Below, piece by piece: positions 1 through 8,418 of a stretch of 64,000 bases of DNA; positions within the stretch are counted from its first letter, which is position 1; each line of letters starts with the position of its first letter. The translations under genes and the position numbers were made by a program. The notes beneath the pieces were generated by a model. That model saw only the letters and a list, made by a program, of their open reading frames with translations, was not told the origin of the DNA and made no database searches. The stretch spans positions 85,894 through 149,893 of the forward strand of contig CAKKPP010000005.1 in assembly GCA_919901745.1 (NCBI GenBank). Reading direction: 5' to 3'. The stretch is from Chloroflexota bacterium. GTDB lineage: Bacteria > Chloroflexota > Limnocylindria > Limnocylindrales > CSP1-4.

Positions 1-275
1 GCCACGGACCCGGCCCGGGCGACCTCGAGGCCGCCGAGCTCGTGCTCGAGATCCTCGCGCTGGGCACGATCTCCGGCGCGGGCGGCAATCGCCCGTCGCC
101 GGCTCCGTTCCACGAGCCGAAAGAGGTCGATTCCCTCCTGTTCAGCGATGATCTGCCCGAGGAGGGCGCCCAGGAGCTTGATCTCGCGCCCGAGCGGGTC
201 ACGCGCCCGGCCGCCGCCCGCAAGGCCGGGCTCGGCGCGGATCGCCGCATCGACGCGGACGCTCGAGGGCGTCAT
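1..275 (-). CDS. ppc: Phosphoenolpyruvate carboxylase, N-terminal part (runs off the window)
   Basis: Partial gene read leftward from an ATG at 273-275; only the first 91 codons are inside the window. PEP carboxylase makes oxaloacetate from PEP and bicarbonate, feeding the TCA cycle and aspartate-family amino acids. After a short variable leader the translation has LGREIKLLGALLGQIIAEQE, then GIDLFRLVERSRRRAIAAR, the pattern of the first helices of bacterial PEP carboxylases (LL-G-x-L-x-Q, EG-x-x-LF-x-x-VER). The catalytic residues lie outside the window, so the call rests on this N-terminal pattern alone. The gene is divergent from the sensor kinase at 317, with only about 40 bases between the two starts. 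Confidence 0.75.
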   Translation of the reverse strand, partial: MTPSSVRVDAAIRAEPGLAGGGRARDPLGREIKLLGALLGQIIAEQEGIDLFRLVERSRRRAIAARAGDRAQREDLEHELGGLEVARAGSV

Positions 276-316
276 CGATCGACGCGCCACAGCGGCGATG
301 TTTGTATCGTGGCGAG

Positions 317-1585
317 ATGACCGAGCCAGCGACGGCGAACACCGGCGAATCGCAACTGGCGCAACTGCGCTTCCTTCATCGTGTCGCCCGGTTGGCCACG
401 ACCGCCCAGACCTGGGACGAGCTGCTCGAGACGGTGGTCGACGAGACCCGCGACGCGCTGCACGCCGACGTGTCGTCGCTGTACCTGCTCGATCGAGACG
501 GAGCGTACCTCACCCTCGCCGCCACGAACGGCCTCGATCGCTACCAGATCGGCCGGGCCCGCGTACCGTTCGGCGAGGGCGTCACCGGGCGTGTCGCGGC
601 CGCGCGCGAACCGCTGGTCATTCCCGACGTGCCCGGCGACACCCGTTTCCTGTGGGTCCGCGGCATCGACCAGAAGCGGTTCATCGCCGCGATGCTGTCC
701 GTGCCTCTGGTCTGGGCCGACACGACCGTCGGAGTTCTGAACATCCAGACCGAGCAGCACCGAACGTTCAGCCCGGAGGACGTTGCCCAGCTGGGAGCCA
801 TCGCCGATCTCCTGGCCGGAATCGTCGAAAAGGGTCGGCAACAGCGCGAGGCGGAAGCGCGGGCCGCCGAACTGAAGGCGATCGATGGAGCGCGCGCCGA
901 GCTGATCGCGATGGTGACGCACGAGCTGCGCACGCCGCTTGCCGTCGTGCGCGCCTACGCGGACCTGCTGGCGAACGAACCGTCCCTCGATGGGCGCGAA
1001 TCGCGCGACGTGGAGCGGCGGGAGCAGAGGGCCGAGTGGTACCGCGCGGCCATGACCCAGATCGAGCGCCTCGATCGACTGGTGGACTCGATCCTGGCAT
1101 CGGTTCGGATTGTTCCCGACCAGGCCGCCGCCGCAGAACCGACCGATGTCGGAGAAGTCGCCACCGAGGTGATCCGCCAGCTCGGTCCGATCCTCGACCA
1201 CCACACCGTCCGCGTCGGGTCGTCGTCGCGCCTGTTCGCCCTTGCCGACCCGCCCCGCCTCCGCCAGGTGATCGAACACCTGCTCGAGAACGCGGTGAAG
1301 TACGCGCCTCCAGCGACCACGATCGCGCTCGACTGGGCGCTCGTCGAGGGGATCGTCCGGCTGGGCGTGACCGACGAGGGCCCGGGAATCCCCGAGGAGT
1401 GGCGCGAGCGAATCTTCGAGCCGTATGCGCGTCGCGATACGAAAACCGCGCGCGGGTCCGGCATCGGGCTGTACGCTGCCAAGCGGCTGGTCGAGTCGAT
1501 GGGTGGACAGCTCTGGTGCCAGCCTGCCGAGGGCCATCCCGGAGCGCGGTTCGTGGTTGCGCTGCCGGCTGCGGTGGCGGTGTAG
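317..1585 (+). CDS. Soluble GAF-domain sensor histidine kinase
   Basis: Cytoplasmic sensor kinase of 422 residues with no membrane segment. A GAF domain (about 30-172) precedes a HisKA dimerisation domain with the phospho-acceptor His202 in THELRTPL, then a HATPase_c domain with N box (LLENAVKY), G1 box (DEGPGIP) and G2 box (GSGIGLY). The GAF domain suggests a soluble or bound-ligand signal, but the ligand cannot be read from sequence. The ATG at 317 is chosen over an in-frame TTG at 302 because the TTG only adds five residues. The response regulator at 1628 follows closely in the same direction and is the likely partner. Confidence 0.9.
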   Translation: MTEPATANTGESQLAQLRFLHRVARLATTAQTWDELLETVVDETRDALHADVSSLYLLDRDGAYLTLAATNGLDRYQIGRARVPFGEGVTGRVAAAREPLVIPDVPGDTRFLWVRGIDQKRFIAAMLSVPLVWADTTVGVLNIQTEQHRTFSPEDVAQLGAIADLLAGIVEKGRQQREAEARAAELKAIDGARAELIAMVTHELRTPLAVVRAYADLLANEPSLDGRESRDVERREQRAEWYRAAMTQIERLDRLVDSILASVRIVPDQAAAAEPTDVGEVATEVIRQLGPILDHHTVRVGSSSRLFALADPPRLRQVIEHLLENAVKYAPPATTIALDWALVEGIVRLGVTDEGPGIPEEWRERIFEPYARRDTKTARGSGIGLYAAKRLVESMGGQLWCQPAEGHPGARFVVALPAAVAV

Positions 1586-1627
1586 GGAGAGCGGAGTGGC
1601 GAAACGTGTGGATCGGGTGGACCGAAG

Positions 1628-2323
1628 GTGAGCGGACGGGCGCTGCGCATCCTCGTCGTCGACGACGATCCGGCGATGGTCGGAGCGATCACCGCCCTCG
1701 TCGGAACCGAGGGGCACCAGGTGATCACCGCGTACGACGGCCTCACGGCCGTGCGACGTTTCCGCGAGGAAGCTCCGGACATCGTCCTGCTGGACCTGGC
1801 GATGCCCGGACCCGACGGGTTCACCGTCGCGGGCCAGATGCGCGCCATCTCCCCCATCCCGATCGTCGTCGTGTCGGGCGAGAGCAGCGAGGAGGCGAAG
1901 GTCAAGGCGCTCGGCATCGGCGCCGATGACTACCTGGTCAAGCCATTCGGCCGGGCCGAGTTGCTTGCCCGAATCGCCGCCGTCATGCGCCGCGTCGACC
2001 GCTCGACGATCGGCGTCGGGGCGGGACCGCTGGCGTTTGGCTCGCTCAGCATGGAGCCCAATCGGCACGAGGTGGACGTCGCCGGCCGGTTGTTGACGCT
2101 GACCCCGACGGAGTATCGCCTGCTCGAAGCCCTGGTCCGGGCGAACGGCGATCTCGTCCCCCACCTGCTGCTGGCCCGAGCGGGCTGGCCCGCCGAGGCC
2201 GATCCCGACCTGCTCTGGCTCAAGCCCCATCTGGCGCGCCTCCGGGCCAAGGTTGCGGCGCACGGCGGGCCCCGCGTCGCCGCGGTTCGTGGCGTCGGCT
2301 ACCGGGTCGAACCGGAGAGCTGA
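1628..2323 (+). CDS. OmpR-family response regulator
   Basis: Response regulator of 231 residues starting with GTG. The receiver domain (about 6-120) has the acidic pocket VDDDP, the phosphorylated Asp56 in LLDLAMPGPDG, a switch Ser (VVVSGES) and the conserved Lys in YLVKPFG. The C-terminal winged-helix DNA-binding domain (about 135-230) carries LTLTPTEYRLLEALV and ends VRGVGYRVEPES, as in OmpR/PhoB proteins. It lies about 40 bases after the GAF kinase gene and is presumably its partner and a transcription regulator; its targets are unknown. Confidence 0.92.
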   Translation: MSGRALRILVVDDDPAMVGAITALVGTEGHQVITAYDGLTAVRRFREEAPDIVLLDLAMPGPDGFTVAGQMRAISPIPIVVVSGESSEEAKVKALGIGADDYLVKPFGRAELLARIAAVMRRVDRSTIGVGAGPLAFGSLSMEPNRHEVDVAGRLLTLTPTEYRLLEALVRANGDLVPHLLLARAGWPAEADPDLLWLKPHLARLRAKVAAHGGPRVAAVRGVGYRVEPES

Positions 2324-2402
2324 CCCAGAGTCGGCACGTCGCGCCGAAGTGGCGCCCGGCCGGCGGGCACGGCAGGGCCGGCTACCGTGGCGAGCCCGTC
2401 AG

Positions 2403-2633
2403 TCAGGCCAGGACTGCGAGGGGCACGCCGCGCCGATCGTGCGCGGCCTCGGAGCAGTCGATTCGACAGCCGCGCGCGTCGCGGCCCCCGAGCGGAGCGA
2501 AGTGGTACCAGGCGTCGCTCGATCCGTCGTTCTCGGGGCGAAGCCGGCAGCCGCACTGCGCACAGGTCACGAGCGTGACTCGACCGCCCGAAGCGGGGGT
2601 TTCGCGGCCGAACCGTTCTTCGTGGAAGTCCAT
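2403..2633 (-). CDS. Small Cys-rich (zinc-ribbon-like) hypothetical protein
   Basis: Protein of 76 residues with a good ribosome binding site: GAGGGGA lies six bases upstream of the ATG. It starts MDFHEERFGRET and has a CAQCGC cluster around residue 24, then WYHFAPLGGRD followed by CRIDC. The four to five cysteines plus His could bind one zinc. I do not recognise the family. It is convergent with the regulator at 1628 and divergent from the kinase at 2967. A longer open frame continues upstream on the same strand, but it is antisense to the kinase gene and was discarded. Confidence 0.55.
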   Translation of the reverse strand: MDFHEERFGRETPASGGRVTLVTCAQCGCRLRPENDGSSDAWYHFAPLGGRDARGCRIDCSEAAHDRRGVPLAVLA

Positions 2634-2966
2634 GAAATCCCCTCGTCGGATCTGGGCGCGTCGTCTACTGCCCCGTGCGTAACGGACGGTACGGCCTTCG
2701 TCGGCGCGGGTCGTCCCCACGCCGGTCACGTTCAGGTTGCGATCGGGTTGCGATGCCGGGAGCGGCGCAGTGATCAGGTCCATGTCCGACGGCTGGCGGA
2801 GATCGGGATGGCGTCGCCGTGCGTCGCGACAGGTGGCCTGCCGGAACGGGCCGGTCAGCACGTTGCCCCGCGAGCTTGCCGCAAGGACAGTAAGGCCCGC
2901 AGATCCGCGCAAGCCTGCCGGTCGAGACATCTTCGTCCGGCTGCGCGACCCAGTCCAGCAGGTTTC
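2634..2966. other. Intergenic region between divergent genes
   Basis: This stretch of 333 bases separates the Cys-rich gene (minus) from the kinase gene (plus), so it should hold two promoters. An 11-base near-repeat (GGTTGCGATCG / GGTTGCGATGC) occurs around 2733-2757. I see no convincing gene, hairpin or RNA family here. Confidence 0.4.
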
Positions 2967-4832
2967 ATGGGCCGACTCCGTCACCTCGGGTTGCAGAAAC
3001 GGATCATGCTCTACGTCGTCGTGGGGCTCGCCGTGATGTTCGGTGCCGTCGCTGTGCTCGGCCTCGACGCCATCGACGAGGCGACCCGGCTCGTGTACCG
3101 CGAGCGGCTCAGCACGGCCCACACGACGGCGGGCATCCTTGAGCGGGACTTCGCCCGGGTTGCCGCTACCATCGAAGAGGCGCACGTCGAACTCTTCCCC
3201 AGCTCCGGCCCGCGAGTACCCGCGGGTACCGCGACCCGGCTCCTCGCCCGGTTCCAGCGTACGGGCGATGTGTACCCATTCTTCGCGATCGAAGGGGTCT
3301 GGATCCTCGATGCCACGGGTCAGCTTCTCGACGAGGCGGGCATGCCCGGAGGGCAGGCCGCCACAGCGCGGGAGATCCGTGCCCGGATCGCCAACACGCA
3401 AGCCGGCCGCCTCGCGGTGCTCCCGGCCGCAGGCTCGGCCAACGGGGCCCAGCCGTTTGCCGCGCTCGCATTGCGCATCGTCTCATCCCCGCCGACGATC
3501 GGACCCATTGTGGTCATTCACACGGTCTCGCTCAGCCGGAGCGAGCCGTGGGTGCCGGCCGACCACGGCGAACCGCGGGCGCCCGGGGCGCCCAGACCAA
3601 CCACCGGGATCACCGATGAATACCATCTCGAGGTCGTCGGTCCGGATGGGATCACCCTGCTCGGGGTCGGCGCGGACGAACATCCCGGACAGCCCAGCCC
3701 GCATTTCGCCGCGATCCGCGATCTGATCGCGACCGGCTCCGCAGCGACATTGCTCCACGATCCCGGGGGCGATGGGGGCGACGCGCCACACGTCATGGCC
3801 GCCGTCCCGCTCGGCTCCAGCCCGTTCCATGTCGTGCTCGAACAGTCGGTCGACGTGGCCCTCGCCCTCCCGAACCAGCTCCGGGACCGTCTCTTTCTCT
3901 CGATCGGGTTCGGGTTGGTCCTGATCCTCGCCGTCGCCTGGTTCACCACCCGGCGGGTGGTCAAGCCGACCGAGCAGCTGATGCGGGCCGCCGAGCGGAT
4001 GGCTGGAGGTGACCTGGCGAGCCCGATCGAGGTACACGCGCAGGACGAGGTCGGCCAGCTCGCCGAGAGCCTCGAGGCGATGCGCCAGCGGCTCAACGTC
4101 GCCCAGGAGACGATCGAGCGTGCGAATCGTGAGCTCGAATCGCGCGTCGCCGACCGGACGGCGCGGCTCGGCCAGGTGCTCCGCAAGACGATCTCGGCCC
4201 AGGAGGAGGAGCGGCTTCGTCTGGCGCGCGAGCTCCACGACGAGACCGCCCAGGCCCTCGCCGCCCTCACGATCGCCCTGGACCGGACGCGCGACGACCT
4301 GGACACGAGGAGCCCCGACACCCGGGAGCGGATCCTCGAGGCCCGCTCGATCGCGGCGGGGCTCCTCGAGGAGATCCGGCGTTTGATCCTCGGCCTGCGC
4401 CCGTCGGTGCTCGACGACCTCGGCCTGGTGCCCGCGATCCGCTGGCTGTGCGAGACGAGCCTCACCGAGCGGGGCATCGAGGTCTCGATCGAGGCCGAGC
4501 AGGCGGGCATTCGGCTTCCCGCTCACGTCGAGGTGACGCTCTTCCGGATCATCCAGGAGGCCGTCGGCAACATCGCCCGGCATGCCGGCGCGGCGCACGT
4601 TCGTCTCGGTTTGCAGGTGACCAGCGGGACGGCGCACGTCACGATCGTCGACGATGGTCGGGGCTTCGACGTCGCCCGGACAGTCGGTCCGGCCGGGTCG
4701 GATGGAAGTGTCGGCCTGGTCGGGATGCAGGAGCGTGTCGCGCTGCTCGGCGGGACGATCGAGATCCGCTCGAGCGCCGGCGGGGGAACTCAGATCGTCG
4801 TCGATGTGCCGCTCGCGCCGGAGGTAGCCTGA
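2967..4832 (+). CDS. Membrane sensor histidine kinase, NarX/DesK type (HAMP, HisKA_3)
   Basis: Membrane-bound kinase of 621 residues. A transmembrane helix lies at about 13-35 and a second at about 310-328, enclosing an extracytoplasmic sensor region of about 270 residues of unknown ligand. A HAMP domain follows (VVKPTEQLMRAAERMAGGDL), then a coiled segment, the HisKA_3 box with the phospho-acceptor His in EEERLRLARELHDE, and a HATPase_c domain (EAVGNIARHA, DDGRGFD, GLVGMQER). Start at the ATG at 2967 (MGRLRHLGLQKR), which puts the first helix near the N-terminus. A long open extension upstream has no protein-like character. The NarL-type regulator gene begins at the very next base after the stop. 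The kinase at 62620 is a paralogue. Confidence 0.9.
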   Translation: MGRLRHLGLQKRIMLYVVVGLAVMFGAVAVLGLDAIDEATRLVYRERLSTAHTTAGILERDFARVAATIEEAHVELFPSSGPRVPAGTATRLLARFQRTGDVYPFFAIEGVWILDATGQLLDEAGMPGGQAATAREIRARIANTQAGRLAVLPAAGSANGAQPFAALALRIVSSPPTIGPIVVIHTVSLSRSEPWVPADHGEPRAPGAPRPTTGITDEYHLEVVGPDGITLLGVGADEHPGQPSPHFAAIRDLIATGSAATLLHDPGGDGGDAPHVMAAVPLGSSPFHVVLEQSVDVALALPNQLRDRLFLSIGFGLVLILAVAWFTTRRVVKPTEQLMRAAERMAGGDLASPIEVHAQDEVGQLAESLEAMRQRLNVAQETIERANRELESRVADRTARLGQVLRKTISAQEEERLRLARELHDETAQALAALTIALDRTRDDLDTRSPDTRERILEARSIAAGLLEEIRRLILGLRPSVLDDLGLVPAIRWLCETSLTERGIEVSIEAEQAGIRLPAHVEVTLFRIIQEAVGNIARHAGAAHVRLGLQVTSGTAHVTIVDDGRGFDVARTVGPAGSDGSVGLVGMQERVALLGGTIEIRSSAGGGTQIVVDVPLAPEVA

Positions 4833-5483
4833 ATGACCGTTCGCGTCGTCGTCGTCGACGATCACACCCTCGTGCGCCAGGGGATCGTCGGTCTGCTCGC
4901 GAGCCAGCCGGACATCGACGTTGTTGGCCAGGCCGGCAATGCCCGGGAGGCGATGGCGCTGATCGCCTCCGTTGCACCCGATGTCGTGCTGATGGACATC
5001 GCGATGCCCGGCCAGAGCGGACTGGACGCGACCCGTGAGATCCGGGACCGCTTTCCGGCCGTCCAGGTCCTCGTCGTCACGATCCACGACCGCGAGGACT
5101 ACCTGTTTCAGGCGCTCCGTGCCGGAGCTGCGGGGTACGTCCTCAAGGGCGCCGAAGTCCAGGACCTGCTGGAGGCGGTCCGCACGGTCCAGCGCGGCGA
5201 GGTCTACCTCCTCCCGAGTATTACCAAGAAACTCGTGGCCGACTACCTGCGCCGCAGCCAGGCCGGTGAGGATCGGACGACGTACGACGGGCTGACCGAT
5301 CGCCAGCGGGAGATCCTCGGGCTGATCGCCCAGGGACTCACCACAAATGCGATCGCTGCCGCGCTGTTCCTGAGCCCGCACACGGTGCAGTCGCATCGCG
5401 ACCACATCATGGCCAAACTGGATCTCCACTCGAAGGCCGCGCTCATCAAGTACGCCATTGCGCACGGCCTCATCGAGCTATAG
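4833..5483 (+). CDS. NarL/LuxR-family response regulator
   Basis: Response regulator of 216 residues. The receiver domain has VVVVDDH at the N-terminus, Asp55 in VVLMDIAMPGQSG as phosphorylation site, and LKGAEVQDLL near its end. A LuxR-type helix-turn-helix follows (LTDRQREILGLIAQGLTTN to TVQSHRDHIMAKL). The ATG follows the kinase stop with no gap, so the pair is cotranscribed and probably translationally coupled. Kinases with HisKA_3 normally partner with this class of regulator, which fits. It could control the cupredoxin lipoprotein 190 bases downstream, but no operator was identified. Confidence 0.93.
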   Translation: MTVRVVVVDDHTLVRQGIVGLLASQPDIDVVGQAGNAREAMALIASVAPDVVLMDIAMPGQSGLDATREIRDRFPAVQVLVVTIHDREDYLFQALRAGAAGYVLKGAEVQDLLEAVRTVQRGEVYLLPSITKKLVADYLRRSQAGEDRTTYDGLTDRQREILGLIAQGLTTNAIAAALFLSPHTVQSHRDHIMAKLDLHSKAALIKYAIAHGLIEL

Positions 5484-5672
5484 CCCGGCCTGATATCGGC
5501 AGCCCTCGCGGTCGCCGGCCCCATCCCCTGTTCCGCCCATCCGGGAATGGGTCGTTCTGCCCAGGCACGTGACCGGCTTGGAGGGATTCCCGGTTGCCCG
5601 CCCAGGTCGCACGCTGAGCCTCAAGGCAGGCCCGACATCGGGCCACGAATGCCGATGTCACTGAGGCCAAGC

Positions 5673-6665
5673 ATGAAACCCACCGTCAGCGGTCCCGCAG
5701 CCCTCGCCATCGCTGCCCTCCTCTTCGCCGCCTGCACCGGGGGTGGCCCAGGTGGAGCCAGCCCAACCCCCCCACCGGCCGACGCAACCCCCCCACCAGC
5801 AGCCAGTGAGCCGGCCCCGAGCCCGGCTCCCGCCGTCGACCAATACGTCGTCAACGCTGCCGACTTTGTCGCGGCGGCCGACTGGGACACCAAGAAGACG
5901 ATCACGATCGACATGTCGGAGTTCGCCTTCACGCCCAAGGACATCACCCTCGAGGCGGGCCAGCCGTACATCCTCGAGGTCATCAACACGGGCACGGTCA
6001 AGCACGAATTCACGGCCGAGGACTTCTTCCGGACGGTCGCCACGCGCAAGGCCGAGACCGCCGAGAGCGAGGTGAAGGTGCCCTTCTTTACCGAGATCGA
6101 GGTCTTCGCCGGCAAGAAGGCTGACCTGTACCTCATCCCGCTCATCCCCGGCACGTACACGCTCGTGTGCGAGATCGAGGGCCACTACGAGGCCGGCATG
6201 TTCGGCACGATCACCGTCACCGGCGAGACACCGGCTGCGCCGGCAATCGAGCTTGCCGATGTCGCGGTGGGACCGTGGGCCCATGACGGCCCCGCTCTCG
6301 TGAAGTCGACCGACTGGGCCAAGCAGCAGGAGCTGACCATCGACCTGTCCGAGTACGCGTTCACACCCAAGGAGTTCAACCTGACCGCCGGCCAGCCGTA
6401 CGTGCTCAAGGTCGTCAACCAGGGCGCGGTGAAGCACGAGTTCACGGCCGAAGCCTTCTTCGGCGCGGTTGCCTTCCGCAAGGCCGAGGACGCTTCCGCC
6501 GAGTTCAAGGCATGGGCTCCGCGCGAGGTCGAAGTCTTCGCCGGGCAGCAGATCGAGGTATTCCTCATCCCGACACAGACCGGGACGTACCAGCTCGTGT
6601 GCGAGATCGAAGGCCACTTCGAGGCCGGCATGTTCGGCACGATCACGGTGACAGCCGCGTCGTGA
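5673..6665 (+). CDS. Lipoprotein with two tandem cupredoxin-like domains
   Basis: Exported protein of 330 residues. The signal sequence ends in a lipobox-like LLFAACTGG, followed by a Pro/Ala-rich linker and two homologous halves of about 150 residues. Each half begins with a helix-like W(D/A)-K-x-x-x-TIDxSE(F/Y)AFTPK segment and has a KHEF motif, then VCEIEGH(Y/F)EAGMFGTITV. The His, the Cys, the second His and the Met are spaced like type-1 copper ligands, so the protein looks like a double blue-copper electron carrier on the outer face of the membrane. GAGG at 5663-5666 serves the ATG at 5673; in-frame ATGs at 5649 and 5655 lack a site. Partner enzymes are not in this neighbourhood. Confidence 0.8.
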   Translation: MKPTVSGPAALAIAALLFAACTGGGPGGASPTPPPADATPPPAASEPAPSPAPAVDQYVVNAADFVAAADWDTKKTITIDMSEFAFTPKDITLEAGQPYILEVINTGTVKHEFTAEDFFRTVATRKAETAESEVKVPFFTEIEVFAGKKADLYLIPLIPGTYTLVCEIEGHYEAGMFGTITVTGETPAAPAIELADVAVGPWAHDGPALVKSTDWAKQQELTIDLSEYAFTPKEFNLTAGQPYVLKVVNQGAVKHEFTAEAFFGAVAFRKAEDASAEFKAWAPREVEVFAGQQIEVFLIPTQTGTYQLVCEIEGHFEAGMFGTITVTAAS

Positions 6666-6685
6666 CCTGGTTCGACCGTACGCTC

Positions 6686-6720
6686 AGATGCCCGTCACCC
6701 GCTCCGGGTGGCGGGCATCT
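6686..6720 (+). terminator. Hairpin terminator after the cupredoxin gene
   Basis: The arm AGATGCCCG pairs perfectly with CGGGCATCT, and the inner CACCC/GGGTG pairs extend the stem. It lies 20 bases after the stop of the cupredoxin gene. No strong T-tract follows, as is usual for hairpins in this GC-rich genome. Confidence 0.7.
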
Positions 6721-6867
6721 CCTGTTGGGTCGCCGTCGTCGTGGGCCGGGCCCCGGCTCGATCCAGGCAGCCGGAGCCCGGCGGATCCGGAATGAGTCCA
6801 CAGGAATGCGTCCATTCGTTTGACGCCGGACCCATGTGGCCGCTAGCATCCATGCACAACTGAATAG

Positions 6868-6974
6868 TGCTTATCAAGAGTGGCGGAGGGACCGGCCCGA
6901 TGAAGCCACGACAACCTACCGGCGTCGCGTCGGCAAGGTGCCAATTCCGGGCAGGTCCTCCTGCGAGATAAGGG
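6868..6974 (+). promoter_or_regulatory. SAM-I (S-box) riboswitch aptamer
   Basis: The leader of the next operon matches the S-box consensus in order. The P1 arm CTTATC (6870-6875) pairs with GATAAG (6967-6972). Between them come AAGAGTGGCGGAGGGACC, the core GGCCCGATGAAGCC, CGACAACC, and the downstream block GGTGCCAATTCC followed by GCAGGTCCTCCTGC and GAGATAAGG. These are the conserved S-adenosylmethionine-binding elements (Rfam SAM family, RF00162, named from memory). A perfect terminator hairpin follows at 6985, so SAM binding is expected to stop transcription of the threonine synthase-like gene. Confidence 0.93.
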
Positions 6975-6984
6975 AACTCCCCCG

Positions 6985-7012
6985 AGACCCTTCCGCCGGA
7001 AGGGTCTTTCCG
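6985..7012 (+). terminator. Riboswitch expression-platform terminator
   Basis: A perfect 10-base stem, AGACCCTTCC and GGAAGGGTCT, with a three-base loop (GCC) is followed by TTCCGTT. It starts 12 bases after the 3' side of the riboswitch P1 helix, the usual place of an S-box transcription terminator. The antiterminator that would compete with it was not worked out. Confidence 0.88.
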
Positions 7013-7089
7013 TTCCCCGGTCCCGATCCTCCGTCCGCAGTGCCCTGGCGAGTGTGTCGAGCGCGTCCAGGCAGGACCAGGAGACCATC

Positions 7090-8418
7090 GTGACGACGCA
7101 GATCGAAACCCCTCCGCCGAGGAGCGTTGGCCCGGCCCCGCGCGAGGCCCCCGGTGAGGCCCGTGTTCGGCTCGCGTGCCGGCGGTGTGGCCTGCCCGTC
7201 GCCCTCGGTCCGGTGTACGTCTGCGCAGCCTGCTTCGGTCCGCTCGAGGTCGCCTACGACCTCGACAGCCTCCGGGAGTCGATCCATGCCGACACGATCG
7301 AGGCTCGCCCGCCCGGAGTGTGGCGCTATCGAGAGTTGCTGCCGGTCGACCCACCGAGCCGCGGTCTCGCCGTCGGATCGACGCCGCTGGTCAATGGGAC
7401 ACGTCTCGGTGCGGCGATCGGGATCGACCGGCTCTGGCTCAAGGACGACACCCGCAACCCGAGCCTCTCGTTCAAGGATCGACCCGTTGCCATGGCCGCC
7501 GCGGCGGTGGAGCGGTTCGGCATGGGCACACTGGCGTGCGCGTCAACGGGCAACCTCGCTGGAGCGACCGCCGCCGCGGCAGCCGCCCTCGGGATCCCCG
7601 CGTACGTGTTCATCCCCGCAGACCTGGAGCCGGCGAAGATCGATCACGCGCTGGCCTACGGCGCGACCGTTGTTCCGATCGAAGGCACCTACGACGACGT
7701 CAACCGGATCTGCCTGGAGGTCGCCGACGAGACCGGCTGGGGCTTCGTCAACATCAACCTCCGGCCGTTCTACGCCGAGGGCAGCAAGACGCTGGCGTTC
7801 GAGATCGCCGAGTCCCTGGGCTGGCGAACGCCGGATGTGATCGTGGCGCCGATCGCCTCGGGTGCGATGTTCACCAAGCTCGCCAAGGGCTTCGATGAGC
7901 TCGCCGCCGTGGGGCTCATCGAGCGACGCCCCATCCGCCTCGTCGGCGGGCAGGCCGCCGGCTGCGCTCCGGTCGCGACGGCCTGGGAGAGCGGCAGCGA
8001 CATCGTCGAGCCCGTGCGCTTCCCCGACACCATCGTCCGCTCGCTCGCGATCGGAAATCCGGCCGATGGCGGTTATGCCGTCGAGTTGGCCCGCGGTTCG
8101 GGCGGCTCGATCGAGGCGATTCCCGACGAGGTCACCGCCGCGACGATCCGCGACGTGGCTCGCCTCGAGGGAATCTTCACCGAGACGGCCGGCGGGGTGA
8201 CGGTCGCTGCGGCCGCCGCGGCCCGACGACGCGGGGTGATCGGGCCAGATGACGAGGTGGTCGCGCTGCTGACCGGAAATGGGCTCAAGACGCCCGACGC
8301 TCGGCAGTTCGGCGTCGACCCGCGCCCGCACCGGGCCGGTCCCGGCGAGCCGGGGCTCGCACCCGCACTGCCGCCGCGGTTCGGCGAGGTCCTCGCGTGG
8401 CTGGAGCAGGGCTCGTGA
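7090..8418 (+). CDS. thrC: Threonine synthase-like PLP enzyme under SAM-riboswitch control
   Basis: PLP fold-type II enzyme of 442 residues. An N-terminal zinc ribbon (Cys30, Cys33, Cys45, Cys48) precedes the catalytic core. Lys129 in LSFKDRPVAMA is the expected Schiff-base lysine. ACASTGNLAGATAAAAA forms the phosphate-binding loop, and PIASGAMFTK and LLTGNGLK are further family motifs. Threonine synthase converts O-phosphohomoserine to threonine. Control by a methionine-pathway riboswitch and a 4-base overlap with a sulfur-carrier gene raise the possibility that this copy replaces the phosphate with sulfur to give homocysteine; that is inference. Start GTG at 7090 with CAGGAG eight bases upstream, preferred to an in-frame start at 7054. 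Confidence 0.85.
   Translation: MTTQIETPPPRSVGPAPREAPGEARVRLACRRCGLPVALGPVYVCAACFGPLEVAYDLDSLRESIHADTIEARPPGVWRYRELLPVDPPSRGLAVGSTPLVNGTRLGAAIGIDRLWLKDDTRNPSLSFKDRPVAMAAAAVERFGMGTLACASTGNLAGATAAAAAALGIPAYVFIPADLEPAKIDHALAYGATVVPIEGTYDDVNRICLEVADETGWGFVNINLRPFYAEGSKTLAFEIAESLGWRTPDVIVAPIASGAMFTKLAKGFDELAAVGLIERRPIRLVGGQAAGCAPVATAWESGSDIVEPVRFPDTIVRSLAIGNPADGGYAVELARGSGGSIEAIPDEVTAATIRDVARLEGIFTETAGGVTVAAAAAARRRGVIGPDDEVVALLTGNGLKTPDARQFGVDPRPHRAGPGEPGLAPALPPRFGEVLAWLEQGS

Noticed and set aside
2634..3401. Upstream extension of the small Cys-rich gene on the minus strand
   Set aside because: The extension is antisense to the sensor kinase. The strong ribosome binding site before the inner ATG shows the real start.
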